21,429 bases of DNA from NCBI GenBank assembly GCA_002329285.1, contig DCTO01000012.1, positions 1,939 to 23,367 on the forward strand. The letters are read 5' to 3'. This DNA is from Ruminococcaceae bacterium UBA1438. Lineage in GTDB: Bacteria; Bacillota; Clostridia; Oscillospirales; Acutalibacteraceae. The position numbers and the translations under genes are program-made. Numbering within the stretch: the first letter of the stretch is position 1; every line of letters begins with the position of its first letter. Below the pieces are notes generated by a model. The model saw only the letters and a program-made list of their open reading frames with translations. It had not been told where the DNA came from and ran no database searches. This document shows positions 8,600-15,941 of the stretch, one piece after another.

Positions 8600-8613
8600 T
8601 TCACCTCAGTGAA
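8600..8613. promoter_or_regulatory. Dyad TTCAC-N4-GTGAA over the WYL gene ribosome binding site
   Basis: The 5-bp arms TTCAC and GTGAA flank TGAG (minus strand). The dyad starts directly after the -10 box and includes the Shine-Dalgarno GAGGTG. It could be an operator for the regulator itself or a short RNA hairpin that hides the ribosome binding site. The arms are short, so chance is not excluded. Confidence 0.45.
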
Positions 8614-8642
8614 ATTATATCACATTATTTCAAGCTTTTCAA
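8614..8642 (-). promoter_or_regulatory. Sigma-A promoter of the WYL regulator, inside the PBP gene end
   Basis: TTGAAA (-35, 8637-8642) and a perfect TATAAT (-10, 8614-8619) are 17 bases apart on the minus strand. The -35 box lies within the last codons of the PBP gene and the -10 box follows directly after its stop. The expected start near 8607 falls at the Shine-Dalgarno sequence, leaving a leader of only about 12 bases. Confidence 0.8.
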
Positions 8643-10095
8643 CTAAAGACCTAAAAATCGGACAGCAATCCCCAGCTCCGCTTGTTCCGTTTTCAACCAT
8701 AACAACGATTGCATATTCTGGTGAGTCATACGGATAAAAGCCGGCAAACCAGGCATAAAGAATTTCCTTATCGTTTTCATATATTCCGCTTTGAGCGGTT
8801 GAAGTTTTACCTGCTGACTGTCCGTTATAATCAGCATTTTTACCGGTTCCGTATTCAACAACCGAGCGCATATACCCTTTCAAAACCGACGCGGTTTTTT
8901 CACTGATAATTCTGTTTTCAGAGTTATCATATATTTCTGATTGATATCCTTCATCATCAACACTATTTAGAACGAATAAAGGATCGGAATATAATCCGCC
9001 GTTTGCAATTGTGCAAACCGCATTGCAAAAAGCAAGCGGAGTTGCATTAATCAACCCCTGACCAAAGCCAAGTAACGCAAGCTGACCTTTTGTTTTCAGC
9101 TCATCAACAGAAGGCATGTTCCCGTTATCAAGAGTAAACTCGTTATATAGTTCATAGCTTTTTCCAAACCCAAAATCAGAAGCAGTTTTAAGTAGCCTCT
9201 CTGCTCCAAGCTCTAATGCAAGCTTGATGAAATAACAATTGCAGGATTTTTCGAGCGCTGTTTGCATGTTCATATTTTTATGCTCCGTTTTATTTTGGCA
9301 GGAAAAAACCGTGTCTCCGACAGTTATTTCACCATTGCAAAAATATTCCATATTTATCCCGTTTTCAATTGCACAGGAAGAAACGATTAGCTTAAAGACA
9401 GAACCAACAGCATATGGAGTTATACAACGATTAATATTATCATTTCCGGAAGAGCTTAATGCAAGCAAGCGATGTGTTTTTATATCCATAACCACAATTG
9501 CCGTTTTATCTGATTTTATAACGGCTTCATCGGTTAATGTCTGTATATTTTCATCTATGCTTAATTTATATCCTTTTTTCGAATTATAATTTTCTTCAGA
9601 AATTACATCATTATCGCCGGATAGCAATCTTCCGTTTGCATCAACCGCAAAGCTTATACTTTTCTCCCCGATTTTTTCTATTAAACCATTGGTTAGATTT
9701 TTTAACGAATTATTCATTTTATCGTTATCATAAGCCTCAAAAATCAAGATGTTGTTGCATTTTTCATAATTATTAATTTCTCTCAAAACGGGATGTCCGT
9801 ATTTAAGCTCATTTAAGATTTCATCTGTTTCTTTTTCGCTGAAAAGCTTGGGTAATTCAGAAAGGCTTTTTTCGTCTGGTTTAATAACCGCTACGAGCTT
9901 TTTATTATTATTGTTGATTTTTTTCATATTGCAATCATAAAGATTTGAATTTAAGCTGTCAATTTTCAGGTTATAGCTATTATATCCGGAAGAAACCTGA
10001 TAATCTCCGCTGAAAATTATATATGAAATTCTGCCGCAACAGGCAGAAAAAAGAAATATTAAAGAAAGAATAAGCGCTAATATTCTTTTTTTCAT
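8620..10095 (-). CDS. Class B-like penicillin-binding protein (transpeptidase)
   Basis: A 491-residue membrane-anchored transpeptidase that should cross-link peptidoglycan outside the membrane. The ATG at 10095 is supported by GGGGTG 7 bases upstream; a GTG at 10122 would be further out but lies in the hairpin. The N-terminus is a hydrophobic segment ending FSACCGR, which is either a membrane anchor or a weak lipobox (Phe at -3). Active-site motifs: SVFK at 232-235, SCN at 284-286, and KTS at 430-432 (in AGKTSTAQ), where Ser replaces the Gly of the usual KTG. There is no glycosyltransferase domain, and the N-terminal region is shorter than in typical PBP2/FtsI proteins. Which divisome, elongasome or sporulation role it has cannot be told. 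It ends in TGA. Confidence 0.88.
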   Translation of the reverse strand: MKKRILALILSLIFLFSACCGRISYIIFSGDYQVSSGYNSYNLKIDSLNSNLYDCNMKKINNNNKKLVAVIKPDEKSLSELPKLFSEKETDEILNELKYGHPVLREINNYEKCNNILIFEAYDNDKMNNSLKNLTNGLIEKIGEKSISFAVDANGRLLSGDNDVISEENYNSKKGYKLSIDENIQTLTDEAVIKSDKTAIVVMDIKTHRLLALSSSGNDNINRCITPYAVGSVFKLIVSSCAIENGINMEYFCNGEITVGDTVFSCQNKTEHKNMNMQTALEKSCNCYFIKLALELGAERLLKTASDFGFGKSYELYNEFTLDNGNMPSVDELKTKGQLALLGFGQGLINATPLAFCNAVCTIANGGLYSDPLFVLNSVDDEGYQSEIYDNSENRIISEKTASVLKGYMRSVVEYGTGKNADYNGQSAGKTSTAQSGIYENDKEILYAWFAGFYPYDSPEYAIVVMVENGTSGAGDCCPIFRSLVEKLEIM

Positions 10096-10131
10096 AAAAA
10101 AACACCCCTGTGTATTATTCACAGAGGTGTT
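10096..10131 (-). terminator. Terminator-shaped hairpin that contains the PBP gene ribosome binding site
   Basis: On the minus strand AACACCTCTGTG pairs with CACAGGGGTGTT (12 bp including one G-T pair) around a 7-base loop, followed by five more T residues and then the PBP start codon. The hairpin begins 4 bases after the stop of the U32 gene. Its downstream arm contains GGGGTG, the only plausible Shine-Dalgarno for the PBP gene, and the T-run forms the spacer to the ATG. It can thus act as a terminator, an attenuator, or a translation block. Confidence 0.75.
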
Positions 10132-10135
10132 AGTA

Positions 10136-11359
10136 TTAATCCCTTTTTCTTCTCAAAAGAGCGTCGGGCGAAACATTAATATCGCATTTAAACGAATATA
10201 TATTTGTTGCTTTGTTTGCTGCAGAAACCTTCTCGCAGTCATCCTCGTTGAAAAGTTCCTCAACAGTAATCTTATAAGGAAGGCTGAAAGGTTCAATAAC
10301 CTCAAGCTCATCGCCTTCAAAAAAACGGTTGCGTTGAGAAACGATAAGCCTGCCATCACGGCAATCCTGATAAGCTGCGCAAACATCCCAATCGCGCAAA
10401 TAACCGGCATAATCGTGAACCTGCCCCTTTTGAATCGGTCCGAAATTAAAGCCGGTTGTGTATTCACGGTGGCTCATTTTATCAATTTCAGCCTTAATCC
10501 AACTCGGCAGAACAAAATCATCAGTCGGATTTTTGAGATATTCGTCAATTGCTGCGCGATAAGCATAAGTTACCGCTGCAGTATAATATTCGCTTTTTGC
10601 CCTTCCCTCAATTTTGAAGGAATCAACACCGGCATTAACAAGCTCCGGAATATGCTCAATCATGCATAAATCGCGGGAATTAAAGATATAAGTGCCGTCT
10701 TTCTCTTCATTAATCGGGAAGAATTCGCCGGGCCGCTTTTCCTCAACAAGATGATATTTCCATCTGCAGGGCTGAGCGCAATCGCCCCTGTTAGCATCCC
10801 TGCCGACCATATAATCGGAAAGAATGCAGCGTCCGCTAAAGCTCATGCACATTGCTCCGTGAACGAAAACCTCAATTTCAAGATCCGCCGGACATTTATC
10901 TCGAATAGTTTTAACCTCGTCAAGAGAAAGCTCTCTTGCGGTTACAATGCGCTTAGCACCCATCTCATAAAAAGCATTTGCAGCCTGATAATTAACGACA
11001 CCGGCCTGTGTTGAAATATGCACATCGGTATTTGGCGCATATTTCTTTGCAAGGGACAAAACGCCCATATCAGCAATAATTAGCGCATCAACACCGACTT
11101 TCTCTGCATATAAAAGAAATTCCGGAAGCAACGGTAATTCATTGTTACGCGGCAGAACATTGCAGGTCAAATAAAGCTTTTTATTGTGCTGATGAACATA
11201 ATCAACAGCCTCTTTTAATTGAGCATTGTTAAAATTTGCCGGATTACTGCGCATTCCGAAGCTGCTGCCGCCCACATAAACGGCATCAGCTCCGAATTTA
11301 ACTGCATATTTAAGCCTTTCAAAATCACCTGCCGGTGAAAGTAATTCAATATTTCTCAT
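10136..11359 (-). CDS. trhP: U32 peptidase-family tRNA U34 hydroxylation protein (TrhP/YrrO-like)
   Basis: A 407-residue protein of the U32 collagenase-like family, whose bacterial members include TrhP (YegQ, YrrN/YrrO), needed for 5-hydroxyuridine at tRNA position 34, and RlhA, which acts on 23S rRNA. The N-terminus (ELLSPAGDFERLKYAVKFGADAVY) and the motif FVHGAMCMSFSGRC are diagnostic. Cysteines at 171, 178, 194 or 198, and 232 match the spacing of the iron-sulfur ligands known in the related UbiU. It follows mltG by 3 bases with no clear Shine-Dalgarno, so it is probably coupled. mltG (yrrL) next to U32 genes (yrrN, yrrO) is the Bacillus arrangement, which favours TrhP over RlhA. No partner methyltransferase (TrmR/YrrM) lies between them here. 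Confidence 0.85.
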   Translation of the reverse strand: MRNIELLSPAGDFERLKYAVKFGADAVYVGGSSFGMRSNPANFNNAQLKEAVDYVHQHNKKLYLTCNVLPRNNELPLLPEFLLYAEKVGVDALIIADMGVLSLAKKYAPNTDVHISTQAGVVNYQAANAFYEMGAKRIVTARELSLDEVKTIRDKCPADLEIEVFVHGAMCMSFSGRCILSDYMVGRDANRGDCAQPCRWKYHLVEEKRPGEFFPINEEKDGTYIFNSRDLCMIEHIPELVNAGVDSFKIEGRAKSEYYTAAVTYAYRAAIDEYLKNPTDDFVLPSWIKAEIDKMSHREYTTGFNFGPIQKGQVHDYAGYLRDWDVCAAYQDCRDGRLIVSQRNRFFEGDELEVIEPFSLPYKITVEELFNEDDCEKVSAANKATNIYSFKCDINVSPDALLRRKRD

Positions 11360-11362
11360 AAA

Positions 11363-12622
11363 TTAATATTCAAGATATGGCGCATATTTCTGAATTAATG
11401 TTTTAAATTCAGAATAGGTTTCAGCTGTGTATAGATTTCTGTTAATATCGTGGAAGAAGAAATAGTCATTTGTATCATCCGGATAAAGAGCGGCTTGAAT
11501 TGCATCATAACCCGGATTACAAATCGGCCCTTCAGGAAGTCCAATCACAGTTGACGTTGAATTAGTGCTGTAATAATTCATATAATAATCAGCCGTATGA
11601 GCAGAAGTTGACGAAATTGCAGGAGCAACTTTATTTGTGATATAATCCGATGTTGACTGGCATCCAAGGGACGGATAATTTGTTTTATCTGCAAGGCGGT
11701 TTTCAATTACTGAAGCAATTGCCTTCATCTGTTCTGTTGAGCCTGCCTCAGCTTGAACGATTGAAGCAATTGTGATGATTTCATCCATAGAATATCCAAG
11801 CTCCTGAGCTCTTTGCCTATCTTCCTCAGTAATTTTATTCTCTGTATTTTTAATGAAGGTTTCGATGGTACTTGAAGCGCTTTGGCCAACATAAAACTCA
11901 TAGGTATCCGGGAAAAGATAGCCCTCTAATCTATAAGGCACAGTTTCTTTTGCCTGGAGATCAGAAACAAGAGAATAAGTGAAATTAGTTGAATCGATAA
12001 CTGAAAGAAGCGCAGCTTTATCGCAAACCTCATTATCAACAAGCTTATCAATAATTTCGGCAACTGTGTAACCTTCAGGAATTGTTATCTTAACGGTTTC
12101 ACTTGTTTCAGGATCGCCCATCATATTAATCAGCATACCTTCAAGGCCCATTTTGCCGTTAAGATAATATACACCGGCATCAAATGGAGGCTTAACGCTG
12201 TATTTTCCGATAACCTTACCAACAAATTTAACATAAAACTTACAGAAATTTCTGCATTTAATAAGACCGTTATCAGCAAGTAAATCAATAGCCTCGGATG
12301 AAGTCGGTATCTCCTCAGTGTAACTGATTGTTACGGTTGACTTTGTTTTCGTTATACCAAAAATATCATTAATGCAGAATATGGCATAAACAGACAGCAA
12401 CATTGAAATCGCAATGATAACAATAAAGAATAAATATGTTGAGGCAACTCCGTTATTATTCTTTCTCTTTTTCTTTTTAACAAGAGTTGAAGAGCTTTCA
12501 ATTGTTACTTTAGCGGATTTATACTTTTTAGAATAATCCTGATTAGTGAAATAAATATCGCTGCTGCCGGAATCCGAATCAACAGGATTTATTCCTGTTT
12601 CCTCAATTTTAAAATCAGCCAT
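11363..12622 (-). CDS. mltG: Endolytic murein transglycosylase MltG
   Basis: A 419-residue YceG-family protein that cuts nascent glycan strands at the membrane and so sets their length. An N-terminal cytoplasmic stretch of about 57 residues ends in a Lys/Arg-rich cluster, followed by one transmembrane segment at about 61-82. The YceG domain carries LEGYLFPDTYEF at 232-243 and the catalytic Glu292 in ASIVQAEAG. A strong AAAGGAGG lies 7 bases before the ATG, inside the last codons of the preceding folate gene. It is the second cell-wall enzyme in this run, with the PBP two genes downstream. The family assignment is secure. Confidence 0.94.
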   Translation of the reverse strand: MADFKIEETGINPVDSDSGSSDIYFTNQDYSKKYKSAKVTIESSSTLVKKKKRKNNNGVASTYLFFIVIIAISMLLSVYAIFCINDIFGITKTKSTVTISYTEEIPTSSEAIDLLADNGLIKCRNFCKFYVKFVGKVIGKYSVKPPFDAGVYYLNGKMGLEGMLINMMGDPETSETVKITIPEGYTVAEIIDKLVDNEVCDKAALLSVIDSTNFTYSLVSDLQAKETVPYRLEGYLFPDTYEFYVGQSASSTIETFIKNTENKITEEDRQRAQELGYSMDEIITIASIVQAEAGSTEQMKAIASVIENRLADKTNYPSLGCQSTSDYITNKVAPAISSTSAHTADYYMNYYSTNSTSTVIGLPEGPICNPGYDAIQAALYPDDTNDYFFFHDINRNLYTAETYSEFKTLIQKYAPYLEY

Positions 12623-12624
12623 AT

Positions 12625-13188
12625 CTAAACCTCCTTTGAAGCTTTGATTAATCGTTTTTCGGTAATTATATAATCAACATTTACATCATAATTATCAGCC
12701 GGTAATCGCTCAAAAAGCATTTCTTCATAGCAAATACCAACCTTAGGAAAATTAAAATCAGCAAGAAATCTGTCATAATACCCGCCACCGTAGCCAAGTC
12801 GAAAACCCAAATAATCATATGCCAATGCAGGAACAACGCATATGGCATCATTAAAACTATCTGCAAAATTACAACTACTTATATCAGGCTCAGGAATTGC
12901 GAATTTACCAACTTTCAGATCATCAAATGAATTTACAAGATAAAACCTCATAAGACCTTTTTCAGGCAAACAAACCGGCAAATAAAGCTTTTTATTATCT
13001 GTGAATGCAGCGGAGATGATTTTGCAAGTATTGATTTCGCTTTTAATGGGATAAAAGCACAGAATTTCTTTTGATTCTCTATAAAATTCTGATTTAAGAA
13101 CAGATTTGCAAATCATTTCGTCTTTGAATGATTTGTTGCTGATTTGAGCTCTTAAATCAGAACACTTTTTTCTTAATTCATTTTTCAT
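12625..13188 (-). CDS. 5-formyltetrahydrofolate cyclo-ligase
   Basis: A protein of about 187 residues that converts 5-formyl-THF to 5,10-methenyl-THF using ATP, returning folate to the one-carbon pool. RLGYGGGYYDRFL is the family signature, and KNELRKKCSDLRAQI is the usual N-terminus. I place the start at 13188, inside the DJ-1 gene (11-base overlap, ATGAAAAATGA); no good Shine-Dalgarno is visible, so translation is probably coupled. The frame is open to an ATG at 13224, a possible alternative that would add 12 atypical residues. It supplies the same folate pool that fmt draws on. Confidence 0.92.
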   Translation of the reverse strand: MKNELRKKCSDLRAQISNKSFKDEMICKSVLKSEFYRESKEILCFYPIKSEINTCKIISAAFTDNKKLYLPVCLPEKGLMRFYLVNSFDDLKVGKFAIPEPDISSCNFADSFNDAICVVPALAYDYLGFRLGYGGGYYDRFLADFNFPKVGICYEEMLFERLPADNYDVNVDYIITEKRLIKASKEV

Positions 13189-13723
13189 CGCATTGAATGG
13201 AAACACGGATTCTTTGGGCCTCATCTTCGCCCTTGAGTTTTTTTACAATTTCAAGGCCAAAATCAACAGAAACGCCGGCGCCTCTTGCAGTTATAATATT
13301 GCCGTCAACTGCAACAAATTTTTCTGAAAGAAAAGCACCGTTAAGATGTGACTGAAAACTTGGATAGCTTGTTGCTTCCCTTCTGATAAGCAAATCCTTA
13401 TGTCCGAGAATTGATGGTGCGGCACATATTGCGCAAATAAGTTTATCTGATTTTACTGCCTTCTCAATGGTATCCTGAACAACGCCGTTAGCTTCAAGAT
13501 TTGTTGTGCCTGGCATACCGCCGGGAAGAACAACAGCATCCACATTTACAAAAGAAAACTCATCGATAGTAATATCTGCAGTAACTGTAACGCCGCATGA
13601 AGAAGTAACATTTTTCCCTGTTACGCCAACGGTTACCGCTTCAATATCAGCTCTGCGAAGCATATCAACAGGAGAAAGAGCTTCAATTATTTCAAATCCG
13701 TCTGCAAGAAAAATATAAACCAT
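13178..13723 (-). CDS. DJ-1/PfpI family protein (YajL/ThiJ type)
   Basis: A 181-residue member of the DJ-1 branch. The nucleophile elbow AICAAP places the catalytic Cys at 100, and DGFEIIE supplies the partner acid (Glu14). VVLPGGMPG and ARGAGVSVDFGLEI are further family blocks. Reported activities include glyoxalase III and deglycase or chaperone functions, which are debated; the role here is probably protection from reactive carbonyls or oxidation. AAAGGT stands 8 bases before the ATG and includes the last codons of the GNAT gene. It ends in TGA and overlaps the cyclo-ligase start. Confidence 0.92.
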   Translation of the reverse strand: MVYIFLADGFEIIEALSPVDMLRRADIEAVTVGVTGKNVTSSCGVTVTADITIDEFSFVNVDAVVLPGGMPGTTNLEANGVVQDTIEKAVKSDKLICAICAAPSILGHKDLLIRREATSYPSFQSHLNGAFLSEKFVAVDGNIITARGAGVSVDFGLEIVKKLKGEDEAQRIRVSIQCDEK

Positions 13724-13728
13724 AATAA

Positions 13729-14190
13729 CTAACCTTTCAATTCTTTAATCAAAACAACAGGCTTTTCTAGTTCACAGCCTTCAAAAAGATATTCCTCAAT
13801 TTCATCAGTTTGATCAAACCTTAAATCACTTACGGAAACAGATTTCAAAAAGCCTCTTTCGTTATAAAACTCAACAAGTTTTTCATTTGCAGGAATCAAG
13901 CATATGAAACCGATGCCGTTCTTTGCGGCTTTGTCTAAAAGCTTTGTAAAGTATCCCATTCCCCTGTGTGATTTGGCAGTGCAGGCTGCGTAAAGATATT
14001 CACCTTCGCGCTCATTAACAATGCATTTAACAAGATAAAACATTGAAATCAATCTGCCGTTTTCAATATAGCTGCACACTCTGGCATTTTTAACATTATC
14101 AATAAAAAACGCTATTTCATCCTCAGGGTCGCCAAATGCCTCCTGCCAAAGCATTATTATTTGTTTTTTATCAGCGATTGAATTATTCAT
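13729..14190 (-). CDS. GNAT family N-acetyltransferase
   Basis: A 153-residue GNAT-fold protein. The acetyl-CoA pyrophosphate loop appears as SHRGMGYFTKLL, and LIPANEKLVEFYNERGF is the typical C-terminal GNAT helix and strand. The substrate cannot be inferred. The start at 14190 overlaps the end of the DUF2156 frame by 8 bases (ATGAATAA); AGAGG lies 12 bases upstream, rather far, and a TTG at 14202 is a possible alternative. Its pairing with a DUF2156 gene, itself made of acetyltransferase-like folds, suggests a shared but unknown acyl- or aminoacyl-transfer role. Confidence 0.85.
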   Translation of the reverse strand: MNNSIADKKQIIMLWQEAFGDPEDEIAFFIDNVKNARVCSYIENGRLISMFYLVKCIVNEREGEYLYAACTAKSHRGMGYFTKLLDKAAKNGIGFICLIPANEKLVEFYNERGFLKSVSVSDLRFDQTDEIEEYLFEGCELEKPVVLIKELKG

Positions 14191-15076
14191 TGTAACAGGC
14201 AACCTCTTTTTTTAACCAGATTACAGGATGATAGGATTGCTTGGCTTTTCTCAAGCCTTCAATGCCTAAATCCTCTTCTCTGTTAATATACTTAAAGCCC
14301 ATCTCAACAAGCTTTTTTGCAAATTCCTGATTGATAATTGTATAAGCCCCGTTAATATCAGAGGGCGCCTTTTCAAAGTGTGTTACAAAGCAGTCATCGC
14401 TGATTCTTTCACCGAATGTGTATGCAACAGGCTCTTCGCCGATTTTAATTATTCCGCCGATCAAACCAAGCTTTGAATAATTCTCAAAGCCCTCAAGCAC
14501 AGCCTCAAATTCAAGCGAAAAATCAGGATCATCATCACCCCTGCCATTAATCCACTTTGTGTGAAGATCAATGCACGCTGGAATGTTGCTTTCATTTATT
14601 TCCTCATAACTCCAATTCGGATAATTGCGTTTAAAAACAGAAACATGATTTCTCTTTGAATGATACTTTTTGCCAGAGAGATTGGCAAGCGCCTCTGCTT
14701 CATAAATATAATCGTTAAAGCCGTCGTCACTTTTAAAGCAGAACTTATCAGGAAACAGCTCATTCAGGAGTTTTTTATAACAATCTGTAACGCCGTAAAA
14801 TCGGGGCCTGATATTATTGCTCTTTGCATCTTCAAGCACTGCTTCAACGGCATCTTTAAAATCACCGCAGCCGATCGGAAGCGAATATGAGATATCAGGT
14901 TCCTTGCCCCATTTGCAGATAAAGAAATCATTATATTTTGCAATTTGTGTTCTGTAAGGCGTTTTTCAAACGAAAACGCTTCCGAAGGTGTATTCACTGT
15001 TCAAACTGTTACAGCAAGAAAAGCACTTATCAACCCAATCTTTGTCCGTAATAGACGGTGTATGAAATTCTAACAT
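14183..15076 (-). pseudogene. DUF2156 family protein interrupted by an in-frame TGA at codon 37
   Basis: A frame of 297 codons runs from the ATG at 15076 (GAGG 4 bases upstream, overlapping the tmk end by 7 bases) to the TAA at 14183. It is open except for one TGA at 14966-14968. Translation gives EYTFGSVFV, the stop, then KTPYRTQIAKYNDFFI; related DUF2156 proteins have Trp at that point, so a single TGG-to-TGA change explains it. Both sides keep the family pattern, with no frameshift. DUF2156 resembles the C-terminal catalytic domain of phosphatidylglycerol lysyltransferase (two GNAT-like folds); the substrate here is unknown. A GTG at 14839 could restart translation and give 218 residues, but this would lose part of the first fold. 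A sequencing error or low-level readthrough is possible. Confidence 0.82.
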
Positions 15077-15735
15077 AATTCCTCTTTAATTATTTCAACA
15101 ATCTGTTTATGTATATCATCAATTGCTTTTGGCTCATCACCGTCAGCGCAATTAATAACATGCCAATCCTGCTTTTTGGCAGTAAACAAAGCGGACTCCC
15201 TGCATTTTTTTAAAAATTCAACATTAACCTCGTGAACATCCTTTTTATTTTCATCGCCGCTGTATCTCTGTGTCATAAGCCTTTGAGAAATTTCAATTGG
15301 CATATCAAGATAAATCACAACATCAGGTTTGGGAATTCCAAGCTTGTTATATTCAAAGTCAGCGCTCCATTCCAGATAGCTCTCCCACTCATCTCTTGGA
15401 ATTTTTTCCATCTGATAGATTGAATTTGAGGTTGCATATCTGTCTGCAACAATAAGCTTGCCGGCCTCATAATCCGTCCTCCAGCCAAGATTAAATGAAG
15501 CATAGCGGTCAACCGCATAAAAAGCCCCTGCCGCATAAGCATTAACATCCGAAGCAGATTTTCCGAATTCACCGTTTAAATACATTTTAACAAGAGTGCT
15601 GGAAGGGTTATCATAATCAGGCAATTTGATTTTTTTGAAATCAACGCCATTATTTTTAAGATACTCTTCAACCAAAGCAATTTGTGTTGATTTACCGCTG
15701 CCATCCAGTCCCTCAATAATAATTAGTTTTTGCAT
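15070..15735 (-). CDS. tmk: Thymidylate kinase-like nucleotide kinase
   Basis: A 221-residue P-loop kinase that should phosphorylate dTMP to dTDP. The P-loop GLDGSGKST is at 9-17, and the DRY motif appears in VADRYATSNSIYQ. Arg-rich lid residues follow around RLMTQRYSGD. It overlaps the DUF896 gene by 13 bases, with AAAGG 8 bases before its ATG. The position in a dnaG-rpoD run is not the usual tmk-holB site of Firmicutes, so this may be a second, divergent copy or a related deoxynucleoside kinase. It ends in TAG, overlapping the next ATG (ATGTTAG). Confidence 0.85.
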   Translation of the reverse strand: MQKLIIIEGLDGSGKSTQIALVEEYLKNNGVDFKKIKLPDYDNPSSTLVKMYLNGEFGKSASDVNAYAAGAFYAVDRYASFNLGWRTDYEAGKLIVADRYATSNSIYQMEKIPRDEWESYLEWSADFEYNKLGIPKPDVVIYLDMPIEISQRLMTQRYSGDENKKDVHEVNVEFLKKCRESALFTAKKQDWHVINCADGDEPKAIDDIHKQIVEIIKEELC

Positions 15736-15941
15736 TGATTTTTCCTTTGAACCTTCTTTTTATTGCCCTTATCATCAACAATATATGTGTTTTCAAGCTG
15801 ACCGACCAGGCTTTCCTTAACGCTGTCAATATAAAGACGGCGAAGCTTTGCCTGTTCATCTTTTTCAGCTTCAGTTAAGCCCTCAGCCTTTGATTTACGG
15901 GCAAGCTCATTAATTCTGCTAATCTGTTTTTCAGTAATCAT
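15723..15941 (-). CDS. DUF896 family small protein (YnzC-like)
   Basis: A 72-residue protein of the DUF896 family. The ITEKQISRINELARKSKAEGL start, the EKDEQAKLRRLYIDSVKESL helix and the basic tail are typical. Bacillus YnzC belongs to the SOS-induced yneA operon, but no molecular function is established. Its ATG overlaps the rpoD stop by one base (TAATG), so the two are coupled. Confidence 0.9.
   Translation of the reverse strand: MITEKQISRINELARKSKAEGLTEAEKDEQAKLRRLYIDSVKESLVGQLENTYIVDDKGNKKKVQRKNQCKN

Noticed and set aside
8596..8604. GTG at 8604 as the WYL gene start
   Set aside because: This GTG lies inside the Shine-Dalgarno GAGGTG that serves the ATG at 8595.
10127..10669. 180-codon plus-strand open frame opposite the U32 gene
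   Set aside because: The opposite strand encodes an intact TrhP/YrrO-like protein with conserved cysteines; this frame is its shadow.
14966..14968. Selenocysteine insertion at the internal TGA
   Set aside because: Relatives have Trp, not Cys, at this position, and I see no SECIS-like hairpin directly after the TGA.
14183..15076. Genome-wide reading of TGA as Trp (code 4)
   Set aside because: TGA ends the PBP and DJ-1 genes at sensible places, TGG is the normal Trp codon (for example twice in the sigma factor region 2), and no other conserved gene has an internal TGA.
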